5,188 bases of DNA from Solirubrobacterales bacterium (GCA_003244035.1 QHBV01000136.1:1-5188); one strand, 5' to 3'. Positions 1 through 5,188 are shown, counted from the stretch's first letter. The notes: generated by a model not told the origin, from the letters alone. Made by a program: numbers and translations.

Positions 1-22
1 CGCCCACCAGGGGGAACTTCGG

Positions 23-43
23 GCTAGCAGCAGAGCTGCTAGC
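23..43. repeat. Perfect 9-bp inverted repeat with 3-nt loop
   Basis: The arms GCTAGCAGC (23-31) and GCTGCTAGC (35-43) are exactly complementary around the loop AGA. As RNA this is a stable hairpin from either strand. No T-run follows on either side, so it is not a classical intrinsic terminator. A plus-strand frame entering from the left edge stops at TAG 25-27, inside the left arm, so the hairpin could lie at the 3' end of a gene outside the window. It could equally be an operator. The structure is certain; the role is unknown. Confidence 0.5.
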
Positions 44-348
44 ACGCTTGCCCGGATTCCGCGCATTCCGGTCTCTTGTCGACGCCGCCGGGATGCGCGT
101 CGCAACGCCGAAGCAGGGGCGCTCTCGTGCTGGTGGCCACGCGGCTGGTTGTCCCGTTTGCCGCCCCGGTCCCGGGATGGATCACCGGGCGGGTCTTGCG
201 AGAATCGGCGCCTCCCGCGGGAATGGGAGGCGCCGTTCGACGGCGGCATGTGCCGGCCGGCGTCTTGCTTGCGGCACTGCTTTCGTCCGTCGTCGCCACC
301 GCGCTCTCCGCCCGGCTTTCTCAGCTATGGCCTGTCTCCTGCATCGCT
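44..348. other. Region with no recognisable gene
   Basis: Several frames are open here on both strands, as expected at this GC content, but none gives a protein I recognise and none has a convincing start site. One plus-strand frame contains two hydrophobic stretches (about 121-183 and 256-315) that resemble membrane segments. That frame has only a TTG start at 76 and runs on antisense to the cupin gene, so I do not call it a gene. Confidence 0.4.
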
Positions 349-752
349 TCAGACGGTGGAGGCTGGATCGTATGCTCGACCGGGAAATCCGCCGATCGCC
401 AGGAGCCGAACGCCGTCAGGACCCGGCAGGATCTTGCGCCGCGCCGTCGGCCCGACGCGGATGATGTGGTCTGCGTCCAGCTTGTACGGGCGTCGTCGAC
501 CTGCACGTCGGCCGAACCGCGCAGCGCGATATAGACCTCCTCCTGGTCGAGCTGGTGGGCGGGCGGATTCCCGGATCCCTCGGACGAGTGGTCATGCTCC
601 GGGTAGGCGGTCGTTTCCGCTGGCATATCGATGATCGACATCCCGAATGGTGTGACGCCCATCTGGGCTCCGGCGCGGCGAAACGTAAAGCCCTCCAAGA
701 ACCCCTCGACCGCCTTGAGCTCATCGATGCCTACATGAGTCACATCCGACAT
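349..752 (-). pseudogene. Small single-domain cupin protein, broken by a -1 frameshift
   Basis: From ATG 752 the frame starts MSDVTHVGIDELKAVEGF and carries the cupin metal-site pattern: PEHDH (His53, His55) followed by a Glu pair in DQEEVYIALRGS (about residues 70-81). After VQVDD (codon 87, ending at 492) the original frame turns into Arg/Ser-rich nonsense and stops at 321. Adding one base near 489-491 restores typical cupin continuation: RPYKLDADHIIRVGP, then RRKILPGPDGVRLLAIGG, ending at TGA 351-349. The repaired protein would be about 134 residues, normal for this family. Such cupins bind a metal in a beta-barrel; the substrate cannot be told. The gene overlaps the end of the upstream VOC gene by 13 bp, suggesting co-transcription. 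A GTG at 767 is an alternative start; neither has a clear ribosome site. The lesion may be real or a one-base sequencing error in the GCCCG context. Confidence 0.85.
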
Positions 753-1225
753 GGCCGCCGATTCCACGCTTGCGCGTGTCGACGCGAGTCGCGGGCCTCT
801 CGCGTCCCGCCGTCAGTCGCCTGGCCGAGGGCGAGGAGGTTCCCTTCGCTGTCGTAGAAGAAGGCGCCGAGCTCTCCGGATCCCTTACTCGGGTAGTTGT
901 TGGGCACAACCACCATCTCGCCTTGCATTTCGAAGCCTGGGACCTCGACGGCTTCGAACGTGACCCCGCGACGACGCAGATCTTCGATGACCGCCTCGAG
1001 GTCGCTGACCTCGAATCCGATCTGCGTGGATGCGCGTGAAGCGGCACCCGAAGAGCTGAACAAATGAAACTCCGTGCCCGCGCAGATGAACCGAAGACCC
1101 CCCTCGCGCTCCTCGACCGGTTCAAGTCCGAGCTTGTCGTGATAGAACCGCCGCGCCCGATCGAGGTCCTGGGCGGGAAGCTTGGTCACGGCATGGGCGT
1201 CGCTCAGTGGTCCGGGCACGGACAT
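740..1225 (-). CDS. VOC (vicinal oxygen chelate/glyoxalase-bleomycin resistance fold) family protein
   Basis: This 161-residue protein has the paired beta-alpha-beta-beta-beta layout of the VOC superfamily. Module one includes DLDRARRFYHDKLGLEP (residues 20-36); module two runs from IGFEVSDLEAVIEDLRRRG (69-87) to FYDSEGNLLALGQ (123-135). The latter is the usual VOC C-terminal strand. VOC proteins include glyoxalases, dioxygenases and antibiotic-binding proteins; this subgroup is generally annotated without a known substrate. ATG 1225 is chosen because AGGAG lies three bases upstream and because the protein pattern begins soon after it. An upstream in-frame start at 1276 would add 17 residues unlike the family and overlaps the possible promoter. 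Residues 136-161 (TDGG...RPCRM) are an Arg-rich tail beyond the normal end of the fold, and their codons run into the cupin start. The gene is intact and probably heads a two-gene unit with the cupin. Confidence 0.85.
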   Translation of the reverse strand: MSVPGPLSDAHAVTKLPAQDLDRARRFYHDKLGLEPVEEREGGLRFICAGTEFHLFSSSGAASRASTQIGFEVSDLEAVIEDLRRRGVTFEAVEVPGFEMQGEMVVVPNNYPSKGSGELGAFFYDSEGNLLALGQATDGGTREARDSRRHAQAWNRRPCRM

Positions 1226-1248
1226 CGTCTCCTGGTCGGCGGGTTGGA

Positions 1249-1276
1249 TGAATATGTTGACCGCCGCAGACGCCAA
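1249..1276 (-). promoter_or_regulatory. Possible sigma-70-type promoter for the minus-strand VOC-cupin unit
   Basis: Read on the minus strand, TTGGCG (1276-1271) is followed after 16 bp by TATTCA (1254-1249), in a locally AT-richer stretch (CATATTCAT). The -10-like box lies about 23 bp before ATG 1225, leaving a short leader holding the AGGAG ribosome site. The match is partial (the last base of the -10 box is not T), so this is suggestive only. Confidence 0.25.
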
Positions 1277-1401
1277 GAGTCATCGCGTCACCCGTTGCTT
1301 GAGCGATCATTCCCGCTGGGGGATCCCGCTACGGGACGATCTGTGAGCTGAATGAGTGTTCCATGTCGAGAAGCGTTGACCGGCTCCGCTCATCAGGTGA
1401 A

Positions 1402-1422
1402 GGGCCGCGAGCGGCGCGGCCC
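1402..1422 (+). promoter_or_regulatory. All-GC hairpin just upstream of the plus-strand operon's ribosome site
   Basis: The arms GGGCCGCG (1402-1409) and CGCGGCCC (1415-1422) pair perfectly, with loop AGCGG. The hairpin ends eight bases before the AGGAG at 1431-1435 that serves the 20-codon ORF at 1442. In the transcript it would be a very stable stem in the 5' leader. It might affect ribosome access, early termination or mRNA stability. It lacks a T-run, and short perfect GC palindromes arise easily at this base composition. Function is inferred, not shown. Confidence 0.35.
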
Positions 1423-1441
1423 ACGACACCAGGAGACCACG

Positions 1442-1504
1442 ATGCCTAGGTATCTGCTGCACGACGAGTACACGCCGCAGGAGCTGGCCGGAGGCCGTTC
1501 ATGA
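1442..1504 (+). CDS. 20-codon ORF translationally coupled to the VOC gene; GYD-like N-terminal remnant or leader peptide
   Basis: ATG 1442 is preceded by AGGAG (1431-1435) with a six-base spacer, the best ribosome site on the plus strand in this window. It encodes MPRYLLHDEYTPQELAGGRS and stops at TGA 1502-1504, which overlaps the ATG of the next gene (1501-1503) as ATGA. The opening resembles the start of GYD-domain or YciI-like small proteins (pattern MPxYL..-YT-E-l-G). The simplest reading is that the 5' end of such a gene survived and the rest was deleted, leaving its ribosome site to drive the VOC gene by coupling. A genuine leader peptide is the alternative. The frame and ribosome site are seen directly; the family likeness is tentative because only 20 residues remain. 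Confidence 0.45.
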   Translation: MPRYLLHDEYTPQELAGGRS

Positions 1505-1938
1505 CTGTTCAGCGCCTGGAGCACATCGGCGTTGTCGTCGACGACCTCGCGGCGGCGACGGCGTTCTTCGTCGCACTCGGGCTCGAATTGGAGGGTGAGG
1601 CGTCCGTCGAGGGCGGCTTGGTGGACCGCATAAACGGGCTCGAGGGCGTGCGGGCGGATATCGTGATGCTGCGGACCCCGGATGGCAACGGCAAGCTTGA
1701 GCTGGCCAAGTACCGCTCGCCCTCATACGAGGGCGAGGACGGGCCGGCGCCGGCCAACGCCCCGGGTATCCGCCACATCCTCTTCGTCGTCGACGACATC
1801 GAGGCATCCCTCGCGGGCCTGTGAGCGCATGGCGGCGAGCTGGTCGGCGAGCTGGTGAACTACGAGAACAGCTACTGGCTCTGCTACGTGCGCGGCCCGG
1901 CGGGGATCATCGTCGAGCTGGCGGAGAAGATCAGCTGA
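1501..1938 (+). pseudogene. VOC family protein interrupted by one in-frame TGA
   Basis: The first 107 codons, starting MTVQRLEHIGVVVDDLAAA, encode a VOC protein of the extradiol-dioxygenase/glyoxalase-like type. Module one is at about residues 5-69 (VVVDDLAAATAFFVALGLEL, then VMLRTPDGNGKLELAKY); module two begins at GIRHILFVVDDIEASLAGL (about 89-107). Codon 108 is TGA (1822-1824). The same frame then continues without a break as AHGGELVGELVNYENSYW and LCYVRGPAGIIVELAEKIS to TGA 1936-1938. That is exactly the missing second half of module two. A complete protein would be 145 residues. Family members usually have a charged residue such as Arg in the LxxRGxELVGE stretch, so a single CGA-to-TGA change explains the stop. 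The truncated 107-residue product lacks most of module two and is unlikely to work. The gene is coupled by overlap to the frames on both sides. Confidence 0.85.
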
Positions 1939-2345
1939 TGGGTGTCCCATTGTTCGGTCAGGAGCGTGTCGACCGATACCGCGAAACCGACGGCGAGGAA
2001 GGCCACGACTGGCAGGGCGCCACGGTGTTGCTGCTCAGCACCATCGGGCGCAACTCGGGTGCCAAGCGGACCACGCCGCTGATCTATCAACGGCACGGAG
2101 ACGACTACCTGGTCGTGGCCTGAAACGGCGGCGGCGATCCGCCCGGCTGGTTCCTCAACCTTTAAGACGATCCGACCGTGGCCGTGCAGGTCAAGTCCGA
2201 CCACCACACCGCTCGGGCGCGGGTCGCCACGGCCGAGGAGAAGCCCGAGCTGTGGCGCATCATGACCGCGACAGGGGCGCCCTACGACGAGTTCCAGGCC
2301 AAGGCCGACCGCGAGATCCCGGTGGTGGTCCTCGAGCCGGGCTAG
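1938..2345 (+). pseudogene. Ddn-type nitroreductase (deazaflavin/F420-dependent oxidoreductase family) with two in-frame stops
   Basis: The frame opens MGVPLFGQERVDRYRETDG at ATG 1938, overlapping the VOC stop as TGATG. It shows the family core LLLSTIGRNSGAKRTTPLIY (about residues 32-51) and then YLVVA. TGA at 2121-2123 (codon 62) interrupts it; the frame resumes as NGGGDPPGWFLNL, meets TAA at 2163-2165 (codon 76), and continues as DDPTVAVQVKSDHHTARARV through FQAKADREIPVVVLEPG to TAG 2343-2345. The length of 135 codons and the motifs GRxSG, GG-x(3)-P-W-x-x-NL and EIPVVVLE are those of the split-beta-barrel deazaflavin-dependent oxidoreductases related to mycobacterial Ddn. These use F420H2 to reduce quinones or nitro compounds. 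Both stops fall in the conserved cofactor-side segment, at positions normally held by Ser and by Gln/Lys-type residues. The 61-residue product would lack half the fold, so the gene is dead unless the stops are sequencing errors. Confidence 0.87.
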
Positions 2346-2586
2346 GCCGAGCGGCCGCTCAACTCCACCACCCCAAACGCGCCAGGCCCGGGACAAGCCG
2401 CACGGCCCGACGGCCCCAGGACCGTGCCGTAAGCGGATCCCCGTAGGACACGCGGGCCGCGGGCCGCGCGCGACTTCAGAAAGCGCGGCGATCGACGGCA
2501 GGTGAGCATCGATCTGCTCCTCGCCAGCTGAGGGTATGGCGCCGGGTCGCTCGCGCCCAACGGTGCCGTCCCGGTCGCGCTTTGAT
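2346..2586. other. Convergent intergenic region, no gene seen
   Basis: This gap lies between the ends of the plus-strand nitroreductase remnant and the minus-strand integrase. I find no credible coding frame. It contains a GC-only stretch with three successive 7-mers (CGCGGGC, CGCGGGC, CGCGCGC at 2451-2471) and no hairpin with a T-run, so no clear terminator is visible for either gene. Confidence 0.5.
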
Positions 2587-3291
2587 CTACTGAGTCATCT
2601 GGAGGCCGGCGGTGGCGGAGATCGTCGGCGACGGCCTTCCGTGAACGGTGCTGATGATCTCGCTGCTGTCGATGCCCTGCAGGTAGACGCTGGTGATGCC
2701 GAGGTTGGCGTGCCCGAGCTGGCGCTGGATCACGACGAGCGAAACGCCTTCGTGCGCCATCTCGACCGCGTGAGCGTGCCGCAGCTGATGCGGCGCGAAC
2801 CGCCGTCTCACCCCCGCCGTGGCGGCGGCACGGTGCAGCTGCTTGCGCGCCGCCGACGCCTCCCAACGTCGTCCTGCGGTCGGTCCGTGGATCACGCAAA
2901 GCACCGCACCGATCGGAAGCTGGCGACGAATCTCAAGCCATGGGTCGAGCTGGTCCCACGCCCAGCGGTCCATCCCGACCTCGCGGCGCTTGCCGCCCTT
3001 CCCGCGCCGGATGAGCACTGCGTCGCGAGATCTGTCCAAGTCGCTCTCCTGCAGCGCGAGCGCTTCGCTGATGCGTAGACCGGCGCGCCAGAGCAGGACG
3101 ATCATCGCGCGCAGCCGGTGACCCTCGACGCGGTCACCGATCGTGCGCATGACCGCGACGCTCTCTTCGACGGTCGGCGGGTCAGCCGGGTACTGCTCGC
3201 CCTTGTTGCGAGGTGGACGGCCTCGGTGGAAGCCCGGCATGGTTGCGGGCGAGCGGCGGTGCCCCGCGGCGTCCAGCAGCATAGATTCCAT
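2587..3291 (-). CDS. Compact tyrosine recombinase/integrase (catalytic domain only)
   Basis: This 234-residue protein carries the full active-site set of phage-integrase/Xer-type tyrosine recombinases. These are Arg73 (WRAGLRISEALAL), Lys98 (RRGKGGKRREVG), His168 and Arg171 (APHQLRHAHAVEMA), His194 (QRQLGHANLG) and nucleophile Tyr203 (ITSVYLQGID). Such enzymes cut and rejoin DNA through a 3'-phosphotyrosine link. XerC/D proteins are about 300 residues; here only some 40 residues (basic, HRGRPPRNKG) precede the catalytic domain, so the usual N-terminal core-binding domain is missing. Short integrases of this kind recur in high-GC actinobacterial genomes, so the length need not mean truncation. 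Start ATG 3291 has AAGGGAGG four bases upstream (3303-3296); ATG 3282 is less well placed. The frame is uninterrupted. No phage or transposon genes and no evident attachment sites are nearby, so its substrate is unknown. Confidence 0.9.
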   Translation of the reverse strand: MESMLLDAAGHRRSPATMPGFHRGRPPRNKGEQYPADPPTVEESVAVMRTIGDRVEGHRLRAMIVLLWRAGLRISEALALQESDLDRSRDAVLIRRGKGGKRREVGMDRWAWDQLDPWLEIRRQLPIGAVLCVIHGPTAGRRWEASAARKQLHRAAATAGVRRRFAPHQLRHAHAVEMAHEGVSLVVIQRQLGHANLGITSVYLQGIDSSEIISTVHGRPSPTISATAGLQMTQ

Positions 3292-3512
3292 GAATCCTCC
3301 CTTGGTGGGATGTGGATGACGCTGCTATTCCAGATCGGACCGTCGGTGCTGCAGGAAGGTGCTGGCGACCAAATGCGCTCTTGGTGTCCGCGCAAATCGG
3401 GAGCTGCTGCCCGACGATCAAGAGTCGCGCGGTGCAGCGGAAGCAGCTATCCGGTTTGACGATCCGCTTGCGGCACACGCTGGCGGATGGGGTAAGCGTG
3501 CCGGCAGAGGTG

Positions 3513-4076
3513 TCAGTCGATGTCACCGCGGACGCGTCTGTAGCGCTCGTAGATCACACGCGAGCCGAACGTTGTGGTCTCGATCAGCTCCAGTGGGACG
3601 CTTTGGGTGACCGGCGGCAGGAACGAGGTGCCTCCACCGACGACAATGGGATTGCGGAACATGCGCAGCTCATCGACTAGGTCGAGCTCTATCGCCGCTG
3701 TGGCCAGACCGGCGCCGCCGATCTCGACGTCCTTGTCAGTCGCGGCGAGCGCGGCGGCGACCTCCTCAGCCACCGACCCCTCGGCGAGCCGAGCGTTGCC
3801 CTGGACGCTGTCGCGCGTGTGGCTGAAGACGACCTTCGGAAGCGCGCACCAGACGTCGGCGAACGCGGCGTGAAGCTCGGTGTCGCGCAGCGACCGATCC
3901 GTCTCCCACACCAGCATCGTCTCGTAGAGCTTGCGGCCGCACAGATGGCAGCCAAGCTCGCGCACCCGTGCGAGGTGGAAGCGAAACAGCTCCTCGTCAG
4001 GGACGGTCCACCCGAAACCGCCCTCGCGGTCGGCGATGAAGCCGTCCACCGAAACGCTCATTGAGTAGATCAGCAA
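3513..4076 (-). CDS. Dihydrofolate reductase-like protein (RibD C-terminal domain family)
   Basis: The protein has the RibD-C/DHFR fold signature. Near the N-terminus is LLIYSMSVSVDGFIAD (residues 1-16), then GGFGWTVPDEELFRFH, GRKLYETMLVWETD (47-60), ALPKVVFSHTRDSV, the nucleotide-binding IGGAGLATAAIELDLVDELR (119-138), VVGGGTSFLPP (145-155), and the terminal strand TFGSRVIYERYRR. Family members are NAD(P)H-dependent reductases related to the RibD reductase domain. Most stand-alone copies like this one have no known substrate, and it should not be taken for the cell's folate DHFR. The start is uncertain: relatives begin a few residues before LIYSMS, which points to TTG 4076 (187 aa) or ATG 4061. 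The frame is open further up to TTG 4202, but that 42-residue extension has poor third-position GC and no family likeness. No good ribosome site is seen at any of these starts. Confidence 0.85.
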   Translation of the reverse strand: MLIYSMSVSVDGFIADREGGFGWTVPDEELFRFHLARVRELGCHLCGRKLYETMLVWETDRSLRDTELHAAFADVWCALPKVVFSHTRDSVQGNARLAEGSVAEEVAAALAATDKDVEIGGAGLATAAIELDLVDELRMFRNPIVVGGGTSFLPPVTQSVPLELIETTTFGSRVIYERYRRVRGDID

Positions 4077-4623
4077 GGCTTCGAACTCGTCGCGCCGGAG
4101 CGACGGACCATAGTCGTGATGAAGTTCATCATTGAGCTTGAGATCGGGCTCTTCTTCCGCTGAAGTCTGCTCTGCCAAAGCCGAAGACCGATCGCAACAC
4201 AAAAACTCATCGGCGTGGTCGGTCTAAGCAACAGCAGGGCCTTCCCGCGCCGCACCGAGATCCCGGAGCGGAACCCGAAGCAGACGCCGGACAGCCGGAG
4301 CCGCGCGCTCACGTCAGCACGGCGCTGATGCTTAAGCACCGACAGATTCAAGAGCGAAGCATGCCGCGTGCACCGCACGATCGCTAATGCGTGGAAGCAC
4401 GCGCCCGAGTCGACCTCCGCGGGCCGACCCCCCGCTTCTGCTTCGTCGCCCAGCCGGCCGCGAGCCTTGAGGCTTCCCTTTGCGTCCTGGGCGCTCGAAG
4501 GGGAAACCGACCGGTCTGAGCCGGCGAGCACCCGGATCGTCCCGGCACCGACAGCTGTGGAACGGAAGGCGCTTCCGTTACCGCATCCCGCCCCGCTTGT
4601 TGGGCGAGCCGCGATGCATATGG
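4077..4623. other. 547-bp stretch without a recognisable gene
   Basis: It separates two minus-strand genes. A minus-strand frame is open across most of it (4693-4070), but its product is Arg/Ser/Ala-rich, matches no family I know and overlaps the real MmcQ gene in another frame. Bases about 4110-4220 are lower in GC than their surroundings, so this is where a promoter for the reductase would be expected; I see no strong -35/-10 pair. Small palindromes are present: TGCTTAAGCA at 4329-4338, and the hairpin at 4561-4579. No tRNA-like cloverleaf or T-loop sequence was found. Confidence 0.45.
4561..4579 (-). terminator. Perfect 8-bp hairpin downstream of the MmcQ/YjbR gene, possible terminator
   Basis: AACGGAAG (4561-4568) and CTTCCGTT (4572-4579) pair exactly around a 3-nt loop. 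On the minus strand the stem starts 44 bases past the stop of the MmcQ/YjbR gene, a fitting place for a 3'-end structure. The stem's own final TT is followed by CC rather than a T-run, so it is not a canonical intrinsic terminator. An RNA-stabilising hairpin or a protein-binding palindrome is also possible. Confidence 0.35.
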
Positions 4624-5025
4624 CTACTCGGGGTCTGACAGGTGTGCGGCGATGTAGTCGCGCGCCAGGCGCTTGGGCGCCCGCGTCAACCACGCCTCGA
4701 CGATTAGTTCCTGGAGCTCGTCGAGCGGGATTCGCTCCAGCCGGACAAGCACGGCTGCGTAGCCGTCGAAATGGGGGGTCGTGAAGTAGATGTCGGGAGC
4801 GTTGGCAATCAGGGCCTCCTTGGCGACAAGGTGCTCGACCCGGGCACCTAGGACCGGACCTATCGGCGCCGCGTCTCCCAGAGCGAGCAGATCCGCTTTG
4901 CGCAGCGGGCGCTCCCAGACAAACCCCTTGTTGTGCACGTGCCAGCCCTGGCTGCCGTGCACGAAGCGCTCCGCGCTATCCGGGAGCGACAGCGCGATCC
5001 GCCGGACGTCCTCCCAGCTGGCCAC
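4624..5025 (-). CDS. MmcQ/YjbR family protein
   Basis: This is a 133-residue protein of the MmcQ/YjbR-like (CyaY-fold, DUF419) family. It begins VASWEDVRRIALSLPDS (1-17), where the family usually has M-A-[ST]-W-[DE]-D-V. It continues with KGFVWERPLRKADL (33-46), IYFTTPHFDGYAAVLVRL (79-96) and AWLTRAPKRLARDY (111-124), the conserved C-terminal helix with its Trp and P-K. Family members are small cytosolic proteins with a double-wing fold often labelled DNA-binding; no reaction or regulatory target is established for this type. GTG 5025 is chosen because it matches the family N-terminus and length. The frame stays open upstream to ATG 5097 and GTG 5145, but that 24-40 residue extension is Pro/Ala/Gly-rich and unlike the family. 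No start has a clear ribosome site in frame. The gene is intact and separated by about 550 bp from the next gene on its strand. Confidence 0.85.
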   Translation of the reverse strand: MASWEDVRRIALSLPDSAERFVHGSQGWHVHNKGFVWERPLRKADLLALGDAAPIGPVLGARVEHLVAKEALIANAPDIYFTTPHFDGYAAVLVRLERIPLDELQELIVEAWLTRAPKRLARDYIAAHLSDPE

Positions 5026-5188
5026 GCGCCGAGCGTAGGCCTCAGGCTGCGGTTCCGCAACGGACGGACAGGAGGTGCCAGCGCCCTCCAGCATCATCCG
5101 CGCAGAGGCTCGATCGGCTGGGCCCGGGACGGTGCCGTGGCCCACTACCGACGCTTCTGCATCGTCCCCTCTCTGTCAACGTCCGGCG

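Noticed and set aside
1534..1797. 12-bp self-complementary GTCGTCGACGAC occurring at 1534-1545 and 1786-1797
   Set aside because: Both copies encode V-V-D-D at equivalent places in the two repeated modules of the VOC fold, so they are coding, not operators.
1833..1856. Perfect 12-bp tandem repeat CGGCGAGCTGGT
   Set aside because: It encodes GELVGELV, close to the normal family sequence at this point, so it is explained by coding and not by a recent duplication.
1821..2123. Plus-strand frame starting at GTG 1821 and joining the nitroreductase frame
   Set aside because: Its first 39 codons are an out-of-frame reading of the VOC C-terminal half; the family-like start is ATG 1938.
1938..2345. 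Selenocysteine or stop-codon reassignment explaining the in-frame TGAs
   Set aside because: A TAA also interrupts the same gene, the TGA positions correspond to ordinary residues rather than Cys/Sec sites, and intact genes here end with TGA and TAG.
1884..2396. Long minus-strand frame (170 codons) across the nitroreductase
   Set aside because: The plus-strand frame in the same place matches the Ddn-type family over its whole length despite two stops; the antisense product has no family resemblance and is a GC-bias shadow.
2536..3121. Plus-strand frames antisense to the integrase
   Set aside because: They are shadows of a minus-strand gene with all catalytic motifs and a strong ribosome site.
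4070..4693. 207-codon minus-strand frame between the reductase and the MmcQ gene
   Set aside because: Its product is low-complexity and Arg/Ser-rich, it overlaps the MmcQ 3' end in another frame, and it matches no family.

Overview
The window is GC-rich with strongly GC-biased third codon positions. It carries short accessory enzyme genes typical of soil Actinomycetota: VOC-fold proteins, a small cupin, a deazaflavin (F420)-type nitroreductase, a RibD-C/DHFR-like reductase and an MmcQ/YjbR protein. I infer a high-GC actinobacterium, possibly of the Thermoleophilia/Solirubrobacterales type. That rests on protein family resemblance, not on any marker gene.

Layout. Bases 1-348 have no recognisable gene; there is a perfect 9-bp inverted repeat at 23-43. 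On the minus strand, an intact VOC gene (740-1225) overlaps a cupin gene (349-752) that is broken by a one-base frameshift. About 216 bp upstream of that VOC gene a divergent plus-strand unit begins: a GC-rich hairpin, a strong Shine-Dalgarno, a 20-codon reading frame (1442-1504), a second VOC gene (1501-1938) and a Ddn-type nitroreductase gene (1938-2345). These three frames are chained by ATGA and TGATG overlaps. The VOC gene has one in-frame stop and the nitroreductase has two, yet both reading frames are otherwise preserved to their natural ends.

On the minus strand follow a compact tyrosine recombinase with all its catalytic residues (2587-3291), a RibD-C/dihydrofolate-reductase-like protein (3513-4076), a 547-bp stretch with no gene (4077-4623) and an MmcQ/YjbR-family protein (4624-5025).

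The genes do not form a recognisable pathway. The most notable signal is decay: four gene-breaking lesions in about 1.7 kb (roughly 490-2165) across the two divergent VOC-led units, while the genes from 2587 to the end look intact. I see no defence system, CRISPR array, RNA gene or clearly new system. The candidates worth checking are the disabled operon with its leader-like mini-ORF and hairpin, and a small Cys-containing frame just upstream of the integrase.
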